This document shows, piece after piece, positions 1 to 8,742 of a DNA stretch of 64,000 bases; position 1 is the first letter of the stretch, and each line of letters begins with the position of its first letter. Below the pieces are notes generated by a model. The model searched no databases, had not been told where the DNA came from, and worked only from the letters and a program-made list of their open reading frames with translations. The position numbers and the translations under genes were made by a program. This DNA is from Streptomyces sp. XM4193 (GTDB taxonomy: Bacteria > Actinomycetota > Actinomycetes > Streptomycetales > Streptomycetaceae): contig NZ_JALLGK010000005.1 in assembly GCF_023072595.1 (NCBI RefSeq), forward strand, positions 186,001 through 250,000. Direction: 5' to 3'.

Positions 1-248
1 CGATTCGCCCCTGCTTCGCCCCGTTCATGCGTGGCTTGTAGACGCCGGAACCACATGAACCGGCCACTGTGGGTGGCCAGTTGTGCGCGCAATCGTATGG
101 TCGGCCGGGCAATCCGGTCTTACCGTAGGTAGTGGAGGAATTGCCGAGCGAGACGGCAGCCGTCTGTCAGGCATGCCCTCGTCTCACTTTGCACCCTCTG
201 CCCCATCCGTAAGGCCCCGTCAGGTCGGGGTCGCGAGAGGAGAACCAC

Positions 249-641
249 ATGTCGCTCGACGTCTCACCGGCCCTACTCGAGCAGGCCGAGCGAGGCGAGG
301 TCGACGAAGCCGCGTTCGTCGACTGCGTCAAGACTTCCCTCCCGTACGCCTGGGAGATGATCAGCTCCCTGGTCGCCCGACTGCAGGTCGACGGCGGGGA
401 GTTCGCCGACAACCAGACGCCGCCTCCGGACGAGCAGGCGCGCGGCCAGCTCCTGCGCGCACTGGCCAGCGACGCCATACGCGGCGCGCTGGAGCGGCAC
501 TTCGGGGTCCGACTGGCGTTCCAGAACTGCCACCGTGTGGCGGTTTTCCCCCTGGACAGCTCCGTCGACGACCGTCTCGCCCGCTTCACCTCGGTGCGCG
601 GCCAGCTGCTCAACCAGTCGCCGGTGCTGCGCGACTGCTGA
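249..641 (+). CDS. conserved hypothetical protein (130 aa)
   Basis: Soluble 130-residue protein with no signal peptide or membrane segment. The ATG is preceded by a good ribosome binding site (GAGGAGA, about 6 bases upstream), which supports this start. The sequence looks mostly helical, with one Cys (near residue 96) and a second at the C-terminus (ending LRDC). I recognise it only as the kind of small conserved hypothetical found next to this locus in Streptomyces; no catalytic motif is visible and I assign no function. It is convergent with the flavin monooxygenase gene at 778-1851, with a GC hairpin between them. Confidence 0.75.
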   Translation: MSLDVSPALLEQAERGEVDEAAFVDCVKTSLPYAWEMISSLVARLQVDGGEFADNQTPPPDEQARGQLLRALASDAIRGALERHFGVRLAFQNCHRVAVFPLDSSVDDRLARFTSVRGQLLNQSPVLRDC

Positions 642-725
642 CCGTCCGGGACGCGTCGCCCGCAGCCACCGCCGCGCCCGCGGCCAGCCGTGGTCGCGGT
701 GAACCGGGCGACGCGTCCGAGGCCG

Positions 726-753
726 CCGGCGCCGACGAGTCCTCCGGCGCCGG
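726..753. terminator. hairpin between convergent genes
   Basis: Inverted repeat CCGGCGCC / GGCGCCGG (726-733 and 746-753) with a 12-base loop, lying between the convergent genes ending at 641 and 778. No U-tract, as is normal in Streptomyces. Confidence 0.4.
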
Positions 754-777
754 GGGAGCCCGTGCGCCGACGGGTCG

Positions 778-1851
778 TCAGCGCTCGGTGCCGAGGAGGT
801 CCGTGCCGCCGGTCAGCAGTGGCAGCACCTCGCCGCCGAGCCTCCGCAGATTGAGCTCGGTGGCGGCCAGATCGCCGGTGCCCTCGGCAAGCAGTGCGAA
901 GTGCCGGATGCCGGTCCGTTCGGCCGTGGCCGAGAGCCGCTCTGCGCACAACTCCGGTGTGCCGACCGGATGCAGCTCGCTGAGGAGCTCGGTGTAGGCG
1001 AGCGGGTCGCGCATCGCCCGGGCCCTGCCGTCCACGGTGACGTACGCGCCCAGGCCATCCCGGAACCAGCCCGGCATCGCCTTGGTCAGCGCCTCGACCG
1101 CGTCCTCGCGGCGGTCGGCGATCTGCACCACCCCGACCGACACGTGCGGCGCGCCGGCCACCAACTCGGGCGGATGCCCTGCCGCTTGGGCCTCGCGCCG
1201 CCACAGCGCGACCATGCCGGCCTTCTCCTCGTCCCCGCAGTGCATGCCGAGCAGCATCGGCAGCCCGCGCCGCGCCGCGACCCGTACGCCCTGCGGCGAG
1301 ATGCAGGCGACCGTCACGCCCGGGCCCGAATCCTCCTGCGGGTGCCCGCTGTCGACGAGGTCGCCCGCCCGGGGCACGACGCTGACGTCCCGGAAGCGGT
1401 ACCGCCCGCTGTCCGAACCGACGGACTCCTCGCGCAACCAGCGCAGCAGCAGGTCCAACTCCTCGGGGAAACACCGCTCGTAGGCGTCGACGCCGCCGCC
1501 GAAGACCTCCAGATCGACCCATGGGCCGCCGCGCCCCACCCCCAACCGGAAGCGGCCCCCGGACACCAGGTGCAGCATCGCGGTCTGCTCGCCGAGCGCC
1601 ACCGGGTGCAGATTCGGCAGCACGCTCACCGCGGTGCCGACGGTGATCCGCTCGGTCCGGCCGAGCAGGTAGCCGGCCAGCGTCGCGGCGTTCGGGCAGG
1701 TGCCGTACGGGACGAAGTGGTGCTCGGCCAGCCACACCGCGTCCAGACCGGCTCTCTCGGCCGCCTCGGCGCTGCGCACCGCCCGGTGCAGGGCCTCACC
1801 GTGCCCCTGACCGGGGAACTGCCCTGCCAGAACGAAGGCTCCCAGTTGCAT
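778..1851 (-). CDS. LLM-class (luciferase-like) flavin-dependent monooxygenase
   Basis: 357 aa, the usual length for the bacterial-luciferase-like TIM-barrel family that uses FMNH2 or F420H2. The N-terminus has the family layout: MQLGAFVLAGQF, then a helix with RAGLDAVWLAEHHF at about residues 34-47, a typical flavin-face segment. VGTAVSVLPNLHPVALGEQ and the LGVGRGGPWVDLEVFG segment follow. The start is supported by an AGGAGC ribosome binding site about 6 bases upstream. Substrate cannot be told from sequence. It is a single gene, with the upstream 335 bases separating it from the next divergent gene. It is not true light-producing luxA: no luxB or lux genes lie nearby. Confidence 0.85.
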   Translation of the reverse strand: MQLGAFVLAGQFPGQGHGEALHRAVRSAEAAERAGLDAVWLAEHHFVPYGTCPNAATLAGYLLGRTERITVGTAVSVLPNLHPVALGEQTAMLHLVSGGRFRLGVGRGGPWVDLEVFGGGVDAYERCFPEELDLLLRWLREESVGSDSGRYRFRDVSVVPRAGDLVDSGHPQEDSGPGVTVACISPQGVRVAARRGLPMLLGMHCGDEEKAGMVALWRREAQAAGHPPELVAGAPHVSVGVVQIADRREDAVEALTKAMPGWFRDGLGAYVTVDGRARAMRDPLAYTELLSELHPVGTPELCAERLSATAERTGIRHFALLAEGTGDLAATELNLRRLGGEVLPLLTGGTDLLGTER

Positions 1852-2186
1852 TGTCAGCTCCTTCGGCCCGGCCCTGGGCCGGAGTGCTCACTCGATGCGG
1901 ACGGGTGGCGCCGGTCCCGGACGTGTGGCCGTCTCCTCGCACACGTACGCGGTCGCGGGCGCCCGCGACCATGAGACGTGTGGCGCCAACTCCCGTTCCC
2001 TCTACGGCACTAACGGCTGACACGTGCCCAGGGCACGGCTTCGCCGCCGGGTTGTTGTGATCATCGGGCGCCGCCGGCGGCCCGTACGGTGCGTACCCTG
2101 GTGGGGAAGGCGGACGGAGCGGTGGGGGAGCGCCGCGTCCGCACAGCAGCCGGGAGCCCCGGCTCCGAGGACGATCGAGGTGTCGT
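1852..2186. other. intergenic region between divergent genes
   Basis: 335 bases between the flavin monooxygenase (-) and the small Zn-ribbon-like gene (+). It should hold both promoters. I see no convincing hexamers, RNA gene or extended repeat here. Confidence 0.5.
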
Positions 2187-2486
2187 GTGTCTCCCCGTCG
2201 CAACCGCCCGCGCGGTGCCGTCAAACCCGGTGGTGCCGAACCGGCCGTGCGTCACGGCCTGGAGCGGACCGAGAGCTGGCAGGGCGACGACTGGGCGGTG
2301 CGGCACATCAGCGGCGCCGCGGCCGTCAAGCACTACCGCTGCCCGGGATGCGAGCAGGAGATCCCGCCCGGAGTGCCGCATGTGGTGGCCTGGCCGCAGC
2401 ACGGGGACGGCGACGACCGCAGACACTGGCACAAGGGGTGCTGGAACGCCCGGGACCGCCGCGGCGCCCGCCACGGCCGCTTCTGA
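2187..2486 (+). CDS. small Zn-ribbon-like hypothetical protein (99 aa)
   Basis: 99-residue basic protein starting at GTG with an AGG ribosome binding site 6 bases upstream. The C-terminal half has C-P-G-C (around residues 52-55) followed about 30 residues later by H-W-H-K-G-C-W, a spacing that suggests a single zinc-binding site. Streptomyces homologues are often labelled 'ATP/GTP-binding protein', but I see no Walker motif, so that label is not supported. Arg-rich N- and C-termini would allow nucleic-acid contact (inference). It is followed by a strong bidirectional hairpin. Confidence 0.7.
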   Translation: MSPRRNRPRGAVKPGGAEPAVRHGLERTESWQGDDWAVRHISGAAAVKHYRCPGCEQEIPPGVPHVVAWPQHGDGDDRRHWHKGCWNARDRRGARHGRF

Positions 2487-2587
2487 CCCGACGGCGCCCG
2501 ATCGCCGGCCCGGCCGCGCACCGATCCGCCGCCCGCCGCGTACCCCTGCCGCGCGTACCCCGCGGTGCACAAGCCGCCGATCCGCCG

Positions 2588-2640
2588 CGCACGGCTGAGG
2601 CCGGACCGTTCACCGTGAACGGTCCGGCCTCAGCCGTGCG
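2588..2640. terminator. bidirectional terminator, 26-bp arms
   Basis: Near-perfect palindrome: arms 2588-2613 and 2615-2640 are exact reverse complements around a single central base (2614). It lies between convergent genes ending at 2486 (+) and 2670 (-). One of the longest perfect hairpins in the window. Confidence 0.85.
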
Positions 2641-2669
2641 TTGACCCCGCGCCGGGGCCGCGTCCGGGC

Positions 2670-4109
2670 TCAGACGTCGCGGATGGCCAGCCGGGTGTAC
2701 GCGGCTGCCAGCACCACGGCCGTCACCCCGGCCAGCAGCCCGAGCAGCGGCCAGCCGGTGGCGTCGCTGTCCCCGGCCATCGGGAAGCGGTGCAGCGTGG
2801 AGAGGCCGTTGAGCGGCGAGAACTCGCGGAACTTCTCGCTCAGATCCGCGGTCTTCTCGGAGATCAGCAGGAAGAACGAGATCACGATCGGCATCAGCAC
2901 CAGCCCGATCATGATGGTGATGGCGGCCGGCGCACTGCGCAGCAGCGCACCGAAGGCCAGCGCCAGCACCCCGAGCAGCGCCACGTACAGGGAGGCGCCG
3001 ACGGTCGCGGCGAGCCACTCCGCGCCGGTCGCGACGGCTTCGCCGGCCTCCTCGGACGCCTCGTTCGCGGCGAAACCGTCCAGCGGTTTGCCGCCCAGCA
3101 TCATGTTGTTGAGCAGTCCGGTGACGCCTGTGGCCAGCAGCGTCATCATGAAGGACAGCAGGAAGAAGACGGTCGCCTTCGCGGTCAGCACCCTGGCGCG
3201 CTGCGGGCAGGCCGTCATGGTGGTGCGGATCATCCCGGTGGTGTACTCGGAGCTGATCACCAGCACACCCATCGAGATGATCGCCAGCTGGCCGAACATC
3301 AGCCCGTAGAAGTTGGGCCCGAGCACCGCCATGATGGCGTGCTCCTCGGTGTTGACGCCCACGCCGACCAGGAAGCCGATGCCGAGGGTGAGCAGGAACA
3401 TCGTGACCAGCGCCCACACCGTCGACCGCACCGAGCGGATCTTGGTCCACTCCGAGGCCAGCGCATGGCCCAGATGCGTCTTGGGAATCGGCATCGAGGA
3501 CTGGTACGGCGCCACCGCTGCGGCCGAACCCGCCTGCTGCGGCACGGCGTTCGGCTGTTGACCGCCCTGCGGGAAGCCGCCGGGCGGCTGGTCGGCGGGT
3601 GCCCGGCCGCCGTCGGTCTGCTGCGGCTCCTTCGTCAGGGTCGCCGGCGCACCACTCTGCCCCTGGCCGCCGTACCCGCCCGACTGCGGTGCGGGCGGCG
3701 GCTGTTGGGGCGCGTACGGCTGGGCGGCGGCATCCGGGGCCATCGGCGCCTGCGGCGGCGGTCCCGGCGGCAGCGAACCCGGCGGCGGCCCGTGCGGAGC
3801 GGCCGGCTGAGGAGCGTACGGCTGCTGTCCGTAGGGCTGCGGGGCGTACTGCTGCGGCTGCTGCCCGTACGGCTGCTGCGGTGGCGTCTGCTGCGGCGCG
3901 TACGGACCCGGCGGCGGTCCCGGCGGGGGAGTGGCGGCGCCCTGCGGCGGGGCCGGAGTGTCGAACGGGCTGCCCTGCGGCGTCGTCGTCGGCGGCTGCT
4001 GCGGTGCGTGGGGCGGTGCGCCGGGGTGCGGGTGCTGGGGCTGCCCCTGCTGGTGCGGCTGCTGCGGCGCGCCCTGCTGCGGGTGTTCGGGCTGCTGGGG
4101 CGTGGTCAT
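2670..4109 (-). CDS. ABC transporter permease with long N-terminal Gln/Pro-rich tail
   Basis: 479 aa. Roughly the first 210 residues are low-complexity Q/P/G/Y-rich (repeats such as QQPYGQQP and PPGPPPG) and presumably disordered. They are followed by an ABC-2-type permease core opening with ALASEWTKIRSVRSTVWAL and containing about six hydrophobic segments. The start is set by translational coupling: its ATG overlaps the stop of the upstream ATPase gene as ATGA (4106-4109). The core is paralogous to the 254-aa permease at 5515-6279, which lacks the tail. It probably exports a drug, lipid or peptide with its partner ATPase; substrate unknown. Confidence 0.88.
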   Translation of the reverse strand: MTTPQQPEHPQQGAPQQPHQQGQPQHPHPGAPPHAPQQPPTTTPQGSPFDTPAPPQGAATPPPGPPPGPYAPQQTPPQQPYGQQPQQYAPQPYGQQPYAPQPAAPHGPPPGSLPPGPPPQAPMAPDAAAQPYAPQQPPPAPQSGGYGGQGQSGAPATLTKEPQQTDGGRAPADQPPGGFPQGGQQPNAVPQQAGSAAAVAPYQSSMPIPKTHLGHALASEWTKIRSVRSTVWALVTMFLLTLGIGFLVGVGVNTEEHAIMAVLGPNFYGLMFGQLAIISMGVLVISSEYTTGMIRTTMTACPQRARVLTAKATVFFLLSFMMTLLATGVTGLLNNMMLGGKPLDGFAANEASEEAGEAVATGAEWLAATVGASLYVALLGVLALAFGALLRSAPAAITIMIGLVLMPIVISFFLLISEKTADLSEKFREFSPLNGLSTLHRFPMAGDSDATGWPLLGLLAGVTAVVLAAAYTRLAIRDV

Positions 4110-5329
4110 CGGGCGGCCTCGCTGTCGGACGTGGGGGCACCGGTCGTCGGTGCGGCGTACGGCTGGGCGCCGGGGGCGCCACCGGGCCAGGGCTGCTGCT
4201 GCGGGTGCCCGCCGGGCGGCGGTGTGCCGTAACCGGCGCCGGGCTGCTGCGGCATCGGCTGCGGGGCGTACCCCTGCTGCGGATATCCCTGTTGTGGGTG
4301 TCCCTGTGCCTGCGCAGGGTGACCGGGGCCGGCCGGGTATCCGTGCCCCTGCGGGGCGTGGCCCTGTCCCGGCATCCCCTGCGGGACTGGCTGGAGCGAG
4401 CTGCGGGCGTCGACCGTGGCGCGGTAGTCCACCGCTCCCTGGGTCATCTGCATGTACGCCTCCTCCAGGGAGGCGTGGTGCGGCGACAGCTCCCAGAGCC
4501 GTACGTCCGCCTCGTGCGCGAGGTCGCTGATCTGCGGCAGCGCGAGGCCCGTCACCCGGAACCCGCCGTCCTCCTCGGGCAGCAACTGGCCGCCGGCGCG
4601 GGCGAGCGCGGTGCGCAGCTTCTCGGGATCGTCCGGACGGTCCTCGGGGACCCGGACGCGGGCGTAGCCCTGGGAGTTGTGCGCGATGAAGTCCTTCACC
4701 GACATGTCGGCCAGCAACTGGCCGCGGCCGATCACGATGAGATGGTCGGCGGTCAGCGCCATCTCGCTCATCAGATGGCTGGAGACGAGCACGGTGCGGC
4801 CCTCGGAGGCCAGCTGCTTCATCAGATTGCGGATCCACAGGATGCCCTCGGGATCGAGGCCGTTGACCGGCTCGTCGAAGAGCAGCACCGGCGGGTCCCC
4901 GAGCAACGCACCCGCGATACCGAGCCGTTGGCCCATGCCGAGCGAGAAGCCCTTGGACCGCTTGTGGGCGACCTCGCCCAGGCCGACGACGTCGATCACC
5001 TCGTCCACCCGGGAACTCGGCACCCCGGAGAGCTGGGCGAGGCAGAGCAGATGCTCGCGGGCGCTGCGTCCGCCGTGCACGGCCTTGGCGTCCAGCAGCG
5101 CGCCCACCTGGCGGGCGGCGTTGGGCAGCCGGCGGTACGGCAGCCCGTTGACGGTGACGGTGCCCGCGGTCGGTTCGTCGAGCCCGACGGTCATCCGCAT
5201 GGTGGTGGACTTGCCCGAGCCGTTCGGCCCGAGGAAGCCGGTGACCACACCGGGACGCACCTGGAACGACAGCTGGTACACCGCCGTCTTGTCCCCGTAG
5301 CTCTTGGTCAGGCCGACGGCCTCGATCAT
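4106..5329 (-). CDS. ABC transporter ATP-binding protein with C-terminal Q/P/G-rich tail
   Basis: 407 aa. Residues 1-300 form a standard ABC-2 export ATPase: Walker A GPNGSGKSTT near residue 34, signature SLGMGQRLGIAGALL near 130, Walker B VLLFDEPVNGLDP, and H-loop SSHLMSE. The last ~110 residues are a low-complexity Q/P/G/Y tail like the N-terminal tail of the permease encoded directly after it (4-base ATGA overlap). In Streptomyces such pairs are usually annotated as multidrug or lipid exporters, with no experimental substrate. The start MIEAVGLTKSYG is standard for the family. Confidence 0.92.
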   Translation of the reverse strand: MIEAVGLTKSYGDKTAVYQLSFQVRPGVVTGFLGPNGSGKSTTMRMTVGLDEPTAGTVTVNGLPYRRLPNAARQVGALLDAKAVHGGRSAREHLLCLAQLSGVPSSRVDEVIDVVGLGEVAHKRSKGFSLGMGQRLGIAGALLGDPPVLLFDEPVNGLDPEGILWIRNLMKQLASEGRTVLVSSHLMSEMALTADHLIVIGRGQLLADMSVKDFIAHNSQGYARVRVPEDRPDDPEKLRTALARAGGQLLPEEDGGFRVTGLALPQISDLAHEADVRLWELSPHHASLEEAYMQMTQGAVDYRATVDARSSLQPVPQGMPGQGHAPQGHGYPAGPGHPAQAQGHPQQGYPQQGYAPQPMPQQPGAGYGTPPPGGHPQQQPWPGGAPGAQPYAAPTTGAPTSDSEAAR

Positions 5330-5514
5330 CTCTCTCCGCCCCTGTGCCGCTCGCGGTCCGCCGGGTATCGGCCGACGGGTGGCCGGCCCGGTTCCCGGGC
5401 CCCGGGGAGCGTACTCCAGACGTGTGACAGCCGCTCCGACCGGCTGGGCGGGGAGCGGCTGTCAGCTGTGCGAGATGGACCGGGACGCGCGAATCGTCGG
5501 AAGTGCCCGCGTGC

Positions 5515-6279
5515 TCAGGCGTCCCGGCGCTTGAGCATGACGTAGCCGCCGATCAGCGCCGCCGCCACCCAGGCGAGCATGATGAGCAGCGCGCCGCCGG
5601 GCCCGTACGCCCGGTCGAAATCGGTGAGGTCGTTGACCGCGAGCATCGTCATCCCCGCCTGGTCGGGCAGGAACTGGGCGATCTTGCGGGTCGCCTCCAC
5701 CACTCCGAGGATCCCGGAGACGATGAAGAAGAACGGCATCAGAATGCTGAACGCCAGCAGCGGACTGCGCAGCATCCAGGTCACGCCCATGGAGAAGAGC
5801 GCCATCAGCGTCATGTAGAGGCCGCCGCACACCACCGCGCGCAGCACGCCGTCGTCGGTGATCGAGGCCTTCTCGTCGCCCAGCACCAACTGGCTGCCGA
5901 AGAAGGTGACCACACTGGTCACCATTCCGACCACCAGCGCCAGCGCGGTGCAGGCGACGAGCTTGGCCGACATGAAGACACCGCGCTGCGGCACCGCCCC
6001 GAGCGAGGCCCGGATCATTCCGGTGCTGTACTCGCCGGAGACGACCAGCACGCCGAAGGCGACCATCGCCAACTGACCCATGCTCATGCCGCTGAAGCTG
6101 ACATACGTCGGGTCCAGCGGCCCGCCGCGCTCCTCGTCGGAGAGGTTCTTCAGCAGCGCGCTGAAGGCGATGCCGATGGAGACGGTCAGGAAGAAGGCGA
6201 GGACGAGCGTCCACAGGGTGGAGCGGACGGTGGTGACCTTGGTCCACTCCGACTTGAGTACCCGCGTCAGATGGGCCAT
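5515..6279 (-). CDS. ABC transporter permease (ABC-2 type)
   Basis: 254 aa, opening MAHLTRVLKSEWTKVTTVRSTLW and containing about six hydrophobic segments. It is clearly paralogous to the core of the permease at 2670-4109, sharing the SEWTK..VRST.W start and the EYSTGMIR / EYTTGMIR motif. It lies 5 bases after its ATPase gene (6285-7277), so the two form one operon. The two ATPase-permease pairs look like a tandem duplication of a two-gene export module, with only the downstream copy having gained Q/P-rich tails. Confidence 0.9.
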   Translation of the reverse strand: MAHLTRVLKSEWTKVTTVRSTLWTLVLAFFLTVSIGIAFSALLKNLSDEERGGPLDPTYVSFSGMSMGQLAMVAFGVLVVSGEYSTGMIRASLGAVPQRGVFMSAKLVACTALALVVGMVTSVVTFFGSQLVLGDEKASITDDGVLRAVVCGGLYMTLMALFSMGVTWMLRSPLLAFSILMPFFFIVSGILGVVEATRKIAQFLPDQAGMTMLAVNDLTDFDRAYGPGGALLIMLAWVAAALIGGYVMLKRRDA

Positions 6280-6284
6280 GGCTC

Positions 6285-7277
6285 TCAGAATCCTTCCTTC
6301 TGCTGCTGCGGTCCCCAGCCCTGCTGCTGCCCCGGCGGCGGTGGTGCGGCCGGCTGTCCGGGACCGGGCAGTGCGGTGTGCGCGTGGTACTCGACGGTCT
6401 GGGCGGTCAGCCGCATGAACGCCTCCTCCAACGACGCCTGTTGGGGACTGAGCTCGTGCAGCACCAGCCGGTGCTCGGCGGCGAGCTCACCGATCCGCAC
6501 CGCCTGCGCGCCCTCGACCTCCAGTGCCCCCTCGGCGCCCTCGGCGGGCGCCAGCCCGTCGGCGACCAGCACGTCCCGCAGCCGCTCGGGCTCCGGCGTG
6601 CGCAGCCGTACGTAGGTGCGGGAGTTCTCCTCGATGAAGCTCTCCATCGTGGTGTCCGCGAGCAGCCTGCCGCGGCCGATCACCACGAGGTGCTCCGCGG
6701 TCAGCGCCATCTCACTCATCAAGTGGCTGGAGACGAAGACGGTGCGGCCCTCGGAGGCCAGATGCTTCATCAGATTGCGGATCCAGTGGATGCCCTCGGG
6801 GTCGAGGCCGTTGACCGGCTCGTCGAACATGAGGATGCGCGGATCGCCGAGCAGCGCCGCGGCGATGCCCAGGCGCTGCCCCATGCCCAGCGAGAAGCCG
6901 CTCGGCCGCTTCTTCGCGACGCCGCCCAGGCCCACCAGCTCCAGCACCTCGTCCACCCGCCGGGTGGGGATGCCGTTGGACTGCGCGAGGCAGAGCAGGT
7001 GGTTGCGCGCGGTGCGTCCGCCGTGGATCGACTTGGCCTCCAGCAGCGCGCCGATGTAGTTCAGCGGGTCCTTCAGCTGGTCGTAGTGCTTGCCGTCGAT
7101 CCGGACGTCACCCGCGGTCGGCCTGTCCAGGCCGAGCATCATGCGCATGGTGGTCGACTTGCCGGCGCCGTTCGGCCCGAGGAAGCCGGTCACCACTCCC
7201 GGACGCACCCCGAAACTGAGCCGGTCGACGGCGGTCTTGGTGCCGTACCGCTTGGTCAGCCCCTCTAGCTCGATCAT
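6285..7277 (-). CDS. ABC transporter ATP-binding protein
   Basis: 330 aa ABC-2 export ATPase: Walker A GPNGAGKSTT near residue 34, signature SLGMGQRLGIAAALL, Walker B ILMFDEPVNGLDP, H-loop SSHLMSE. It ends in a short P/G/Q-rich tail of about 30 residues, much shorter than in its paralogue at 4106-5329. The gene appears to be leaderless: a -10-like TAGCGT lies exactly 6 bases before the ATG. It is the first gene of the pair with the permease at 5515-6279. Confidence 0.92.
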   Translation of the reverse strand: MIELEGLTKRYGTKTAVDRLSFGVRPGVVTGFLGPNGAGKSTTMRMMLGLDRPTAGDVRIDGKHYDQLKDPLNYIGALLEAKSIHGGRTARNHLLCLAQSNGIPTRRVDEVLELVGLGGVAKKRPSGFSLGMGQRLGIAAALLGDPRILMFDEPVNGLDPEGIHWIRNLMKHLASEGRTVFVSSHLMSEMALTAEHLVVIGRGRLLADTTMESFIEENSRTYVRLRTPEPERLRDVLVADGLAPAEGAEGALEVEGAQAVRIGELAAEHRLVLHELSPQQASLEEAFMRLTAQTVEYHAHTALPGPGQPAAPPPPGQQQGWGPQQQKEGF

Positions 7278-7283
7278 GCGCCG

Positions 7284-7289
7284 ACGCTA
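7284..7289 (-). promoter_or_regulatory. -10 element of a leaderless promoter (ABC ATPase)
   Basis: TAGCGT on the minus strand, 6 bases upstream of the ATG at 7277, the spacing expected when transcription starts at the start codon. Confidence 0.55.
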
Positions 7290-7449
7290 GTCGATGCAAG
7301 GGACACCGTGCCAGCGGAACGTATGCCTCCGCCAAACTGCGGAGCCGGATCCGCCGGAATCCGCGGCCGGAGTCGGAACCCCAGCCGCTTCCGCAGCCGC
7401 AGCCGCAGCCGGAGTCCGAGCCGGACCGCACGGCCGCGGAACGGCACGC

Positions 7450-7488
7450 GGCGCCCGGCATCGTCCCGAACGGGACGAACCGGGCGCC
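7450..7488 (-). terminator. terminator of filP
   Basis: Two-part stem: GGCGCCCGG (7450-7458) with CCGGGCGCC (7480-7488), and TCGTCCCG (7461-7468) with CGGGACGA (7471-7478), with a small internal loop. It sits 26 bases beyond the filP stop codon. Confidence 0.7.
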
Positions 7489-7513
7489 ACGGCGTGCGAC
7501 CGACGAGCGGGCG

Positions 7514-8461
7514 TCAGCGGGTCTGCTGAGCCGGAACGCTCTTGGTGGCGCTGTCGTCCTCGTCCTCGGTCTCGACGCCGAGGCTGGCGGCGACCGAGGC
7601 GCCCGTGACGCTCGCCAGCATCTCGCGGACGTTGGTGAGCTGGGCGTTGATGCTGTCCCTGCGGTTGGTCAGCGCGGTCAGCTCGCGCTCGGACTCGCTG
7701 CGCACGCGGTCCGCCTTGGCGTTGGCGTCGGCGACGATGTCCTCGGCCTGGCGCTGCGCGGTCTCCACCGTCTGGCGCGCACGCCGCTCGGCGTCCGTGC
7801 GCAGCTTCTCGGCCTCCAGGCGCAGCTGCTCCGCCCGGTGCTCGATCTCGGCGAGACGCTTCTCGGCCTTGGCCTGACGCGAGGCCAGGTCCCGCTCGGA
7901 CTGCTCCCGCCGCTTGGCGAGGTTCGTCTCGAAGTCGGTGGCGGCCTGGGCGGCCTTGGCACGGGTGTCCTCGAAGAGGGCGTCGGCCTCCTCGCGCTTG
8001 GACAGGGCGTCCTTCTCGGCCTCCGCGCGCAGCGAGGCCGCCTCGCCCTTCGCCTTCTCGGCGATCCGCCCGGCCTCTTCCTCGGCCTTCGCCTTGCGGT
8101 CGGCGGAGTACGCCTCGGCGTCGTCCCGGACCTGCTGCGCGGCGCTCTCGGCGAGCTCGCGGTGCTGCTCGGCGGCCCGACGGGCCTCCTCGCGCAGGTC
8201 CTTGGCCTCCTCCTCGGCGAGGCGGAGGATCTTCTCCACGCGGGCACCGAGGCCGGCGTAGGAGGGCTCGGAGTCGTTGACCTGGGCCTGGGCGTTCTGC
8301 GTTTCGAGGTGGAGCTCCTCGATGCGCTTCTCCAGGGACGTGATGCGCGCCAGCGCGTTGTCCCGGTCGGAGATCAGCTTCGAGATGCGCTCGTCCACCT
8401 GACCGCGGTCGTAACCACGCCGCACCTGCTCGAAGCCGTAGGGGGAGGAAGTGTCGCTCAT
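7514..8461 (-). CDS. filP: FilP, coiled-coil intermediate-filament-like protein
   Basis: 315 aa. The N-terminus (MSDTSSPYGFEQVRRGYDRGQVDERISKLI) is the DivIVA-like start shared with Scy. Everything from about residue 35 to 285 is a continuous E/K/R/A/Q-rich heptad coiled coil, and the C-terminus is acidic (EDEDDS). In S. coelicolor FilP is about the same length, self-assembles into filaments, and interacts with DivIVA and Scy to support hyphal rigidity and polar growth; older annotations call it 'cellulose-binding protein'. The RBS (CAGGA) and start match those of the small filP-like gene just upstream, and scy lies upstream of that. A hairpin terminator follows. Confidence 0.95.
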   Translation of the reverse strand: MSDTSSPYGFEQVRRGYDRGQVDERISKLISDRDNALARITSLEKRIEELHLETQNAQAQVNDSEPSYAGLGARVEKILRLAEEEAKDLREEARRAAEQHRELAESAAQQVRDDAEAYSADRKAKAEEEAGRIAEKAKGEAASLRAEAEKDALSKREEADALFEDTRAKAAQAATDFETNLAKRREQSERDLASRQAKAEKRLAEIEHRAEQLRLEAEKLRTDAERRARQTVETAQRQAEDIVADANAKADRVRSESERELTALTNRRDSINAQLTNVREMLASVTGASVAASLGVETEDEDDSATKSVPAQQTR

Positions 8462-8742
8462 GGGAATCCTGTCGAATGAGACCGGTGAGGTGATCGGGGA
8501 AAGGGGGTGAGCCGTCGCGGTGTCCCGCGGGCGTGCGCTGCCCGGCGCTGAAAGCTCAGGCCCCGGGCGGGAGTTGCTCCAGGCCGCTCCTCACCCACCA
8601 CGGCGACTGACGGAAGGGTCGGTCGCCCGGGGACGGGAGGGAGCCGGCGATGCGCCGCGCTCCTCCTCGCGCCGGGAGGCGTACCCGCTCCGCGTCGGGT
8701 CGTGGCCCGCGAGGGGAGGTCCGTGGTGTCGTGAGACGTCGA

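Noticed and set aside
83..997. 304-codon plus-strand frame at the window start
   Set aside because: Overlaps the better gene at 249-641 in another frame and runs into the opposite-strand monooxygenase; no ribosome binding site and Arg/Pro-rich composition.
778..1851. luxA-type luciferase
   Set aside because: Only the general LLM monooxygenase pattern is present; there are no luxB or luxCDE genes and this family is common in Streptomyces for other oxidations.
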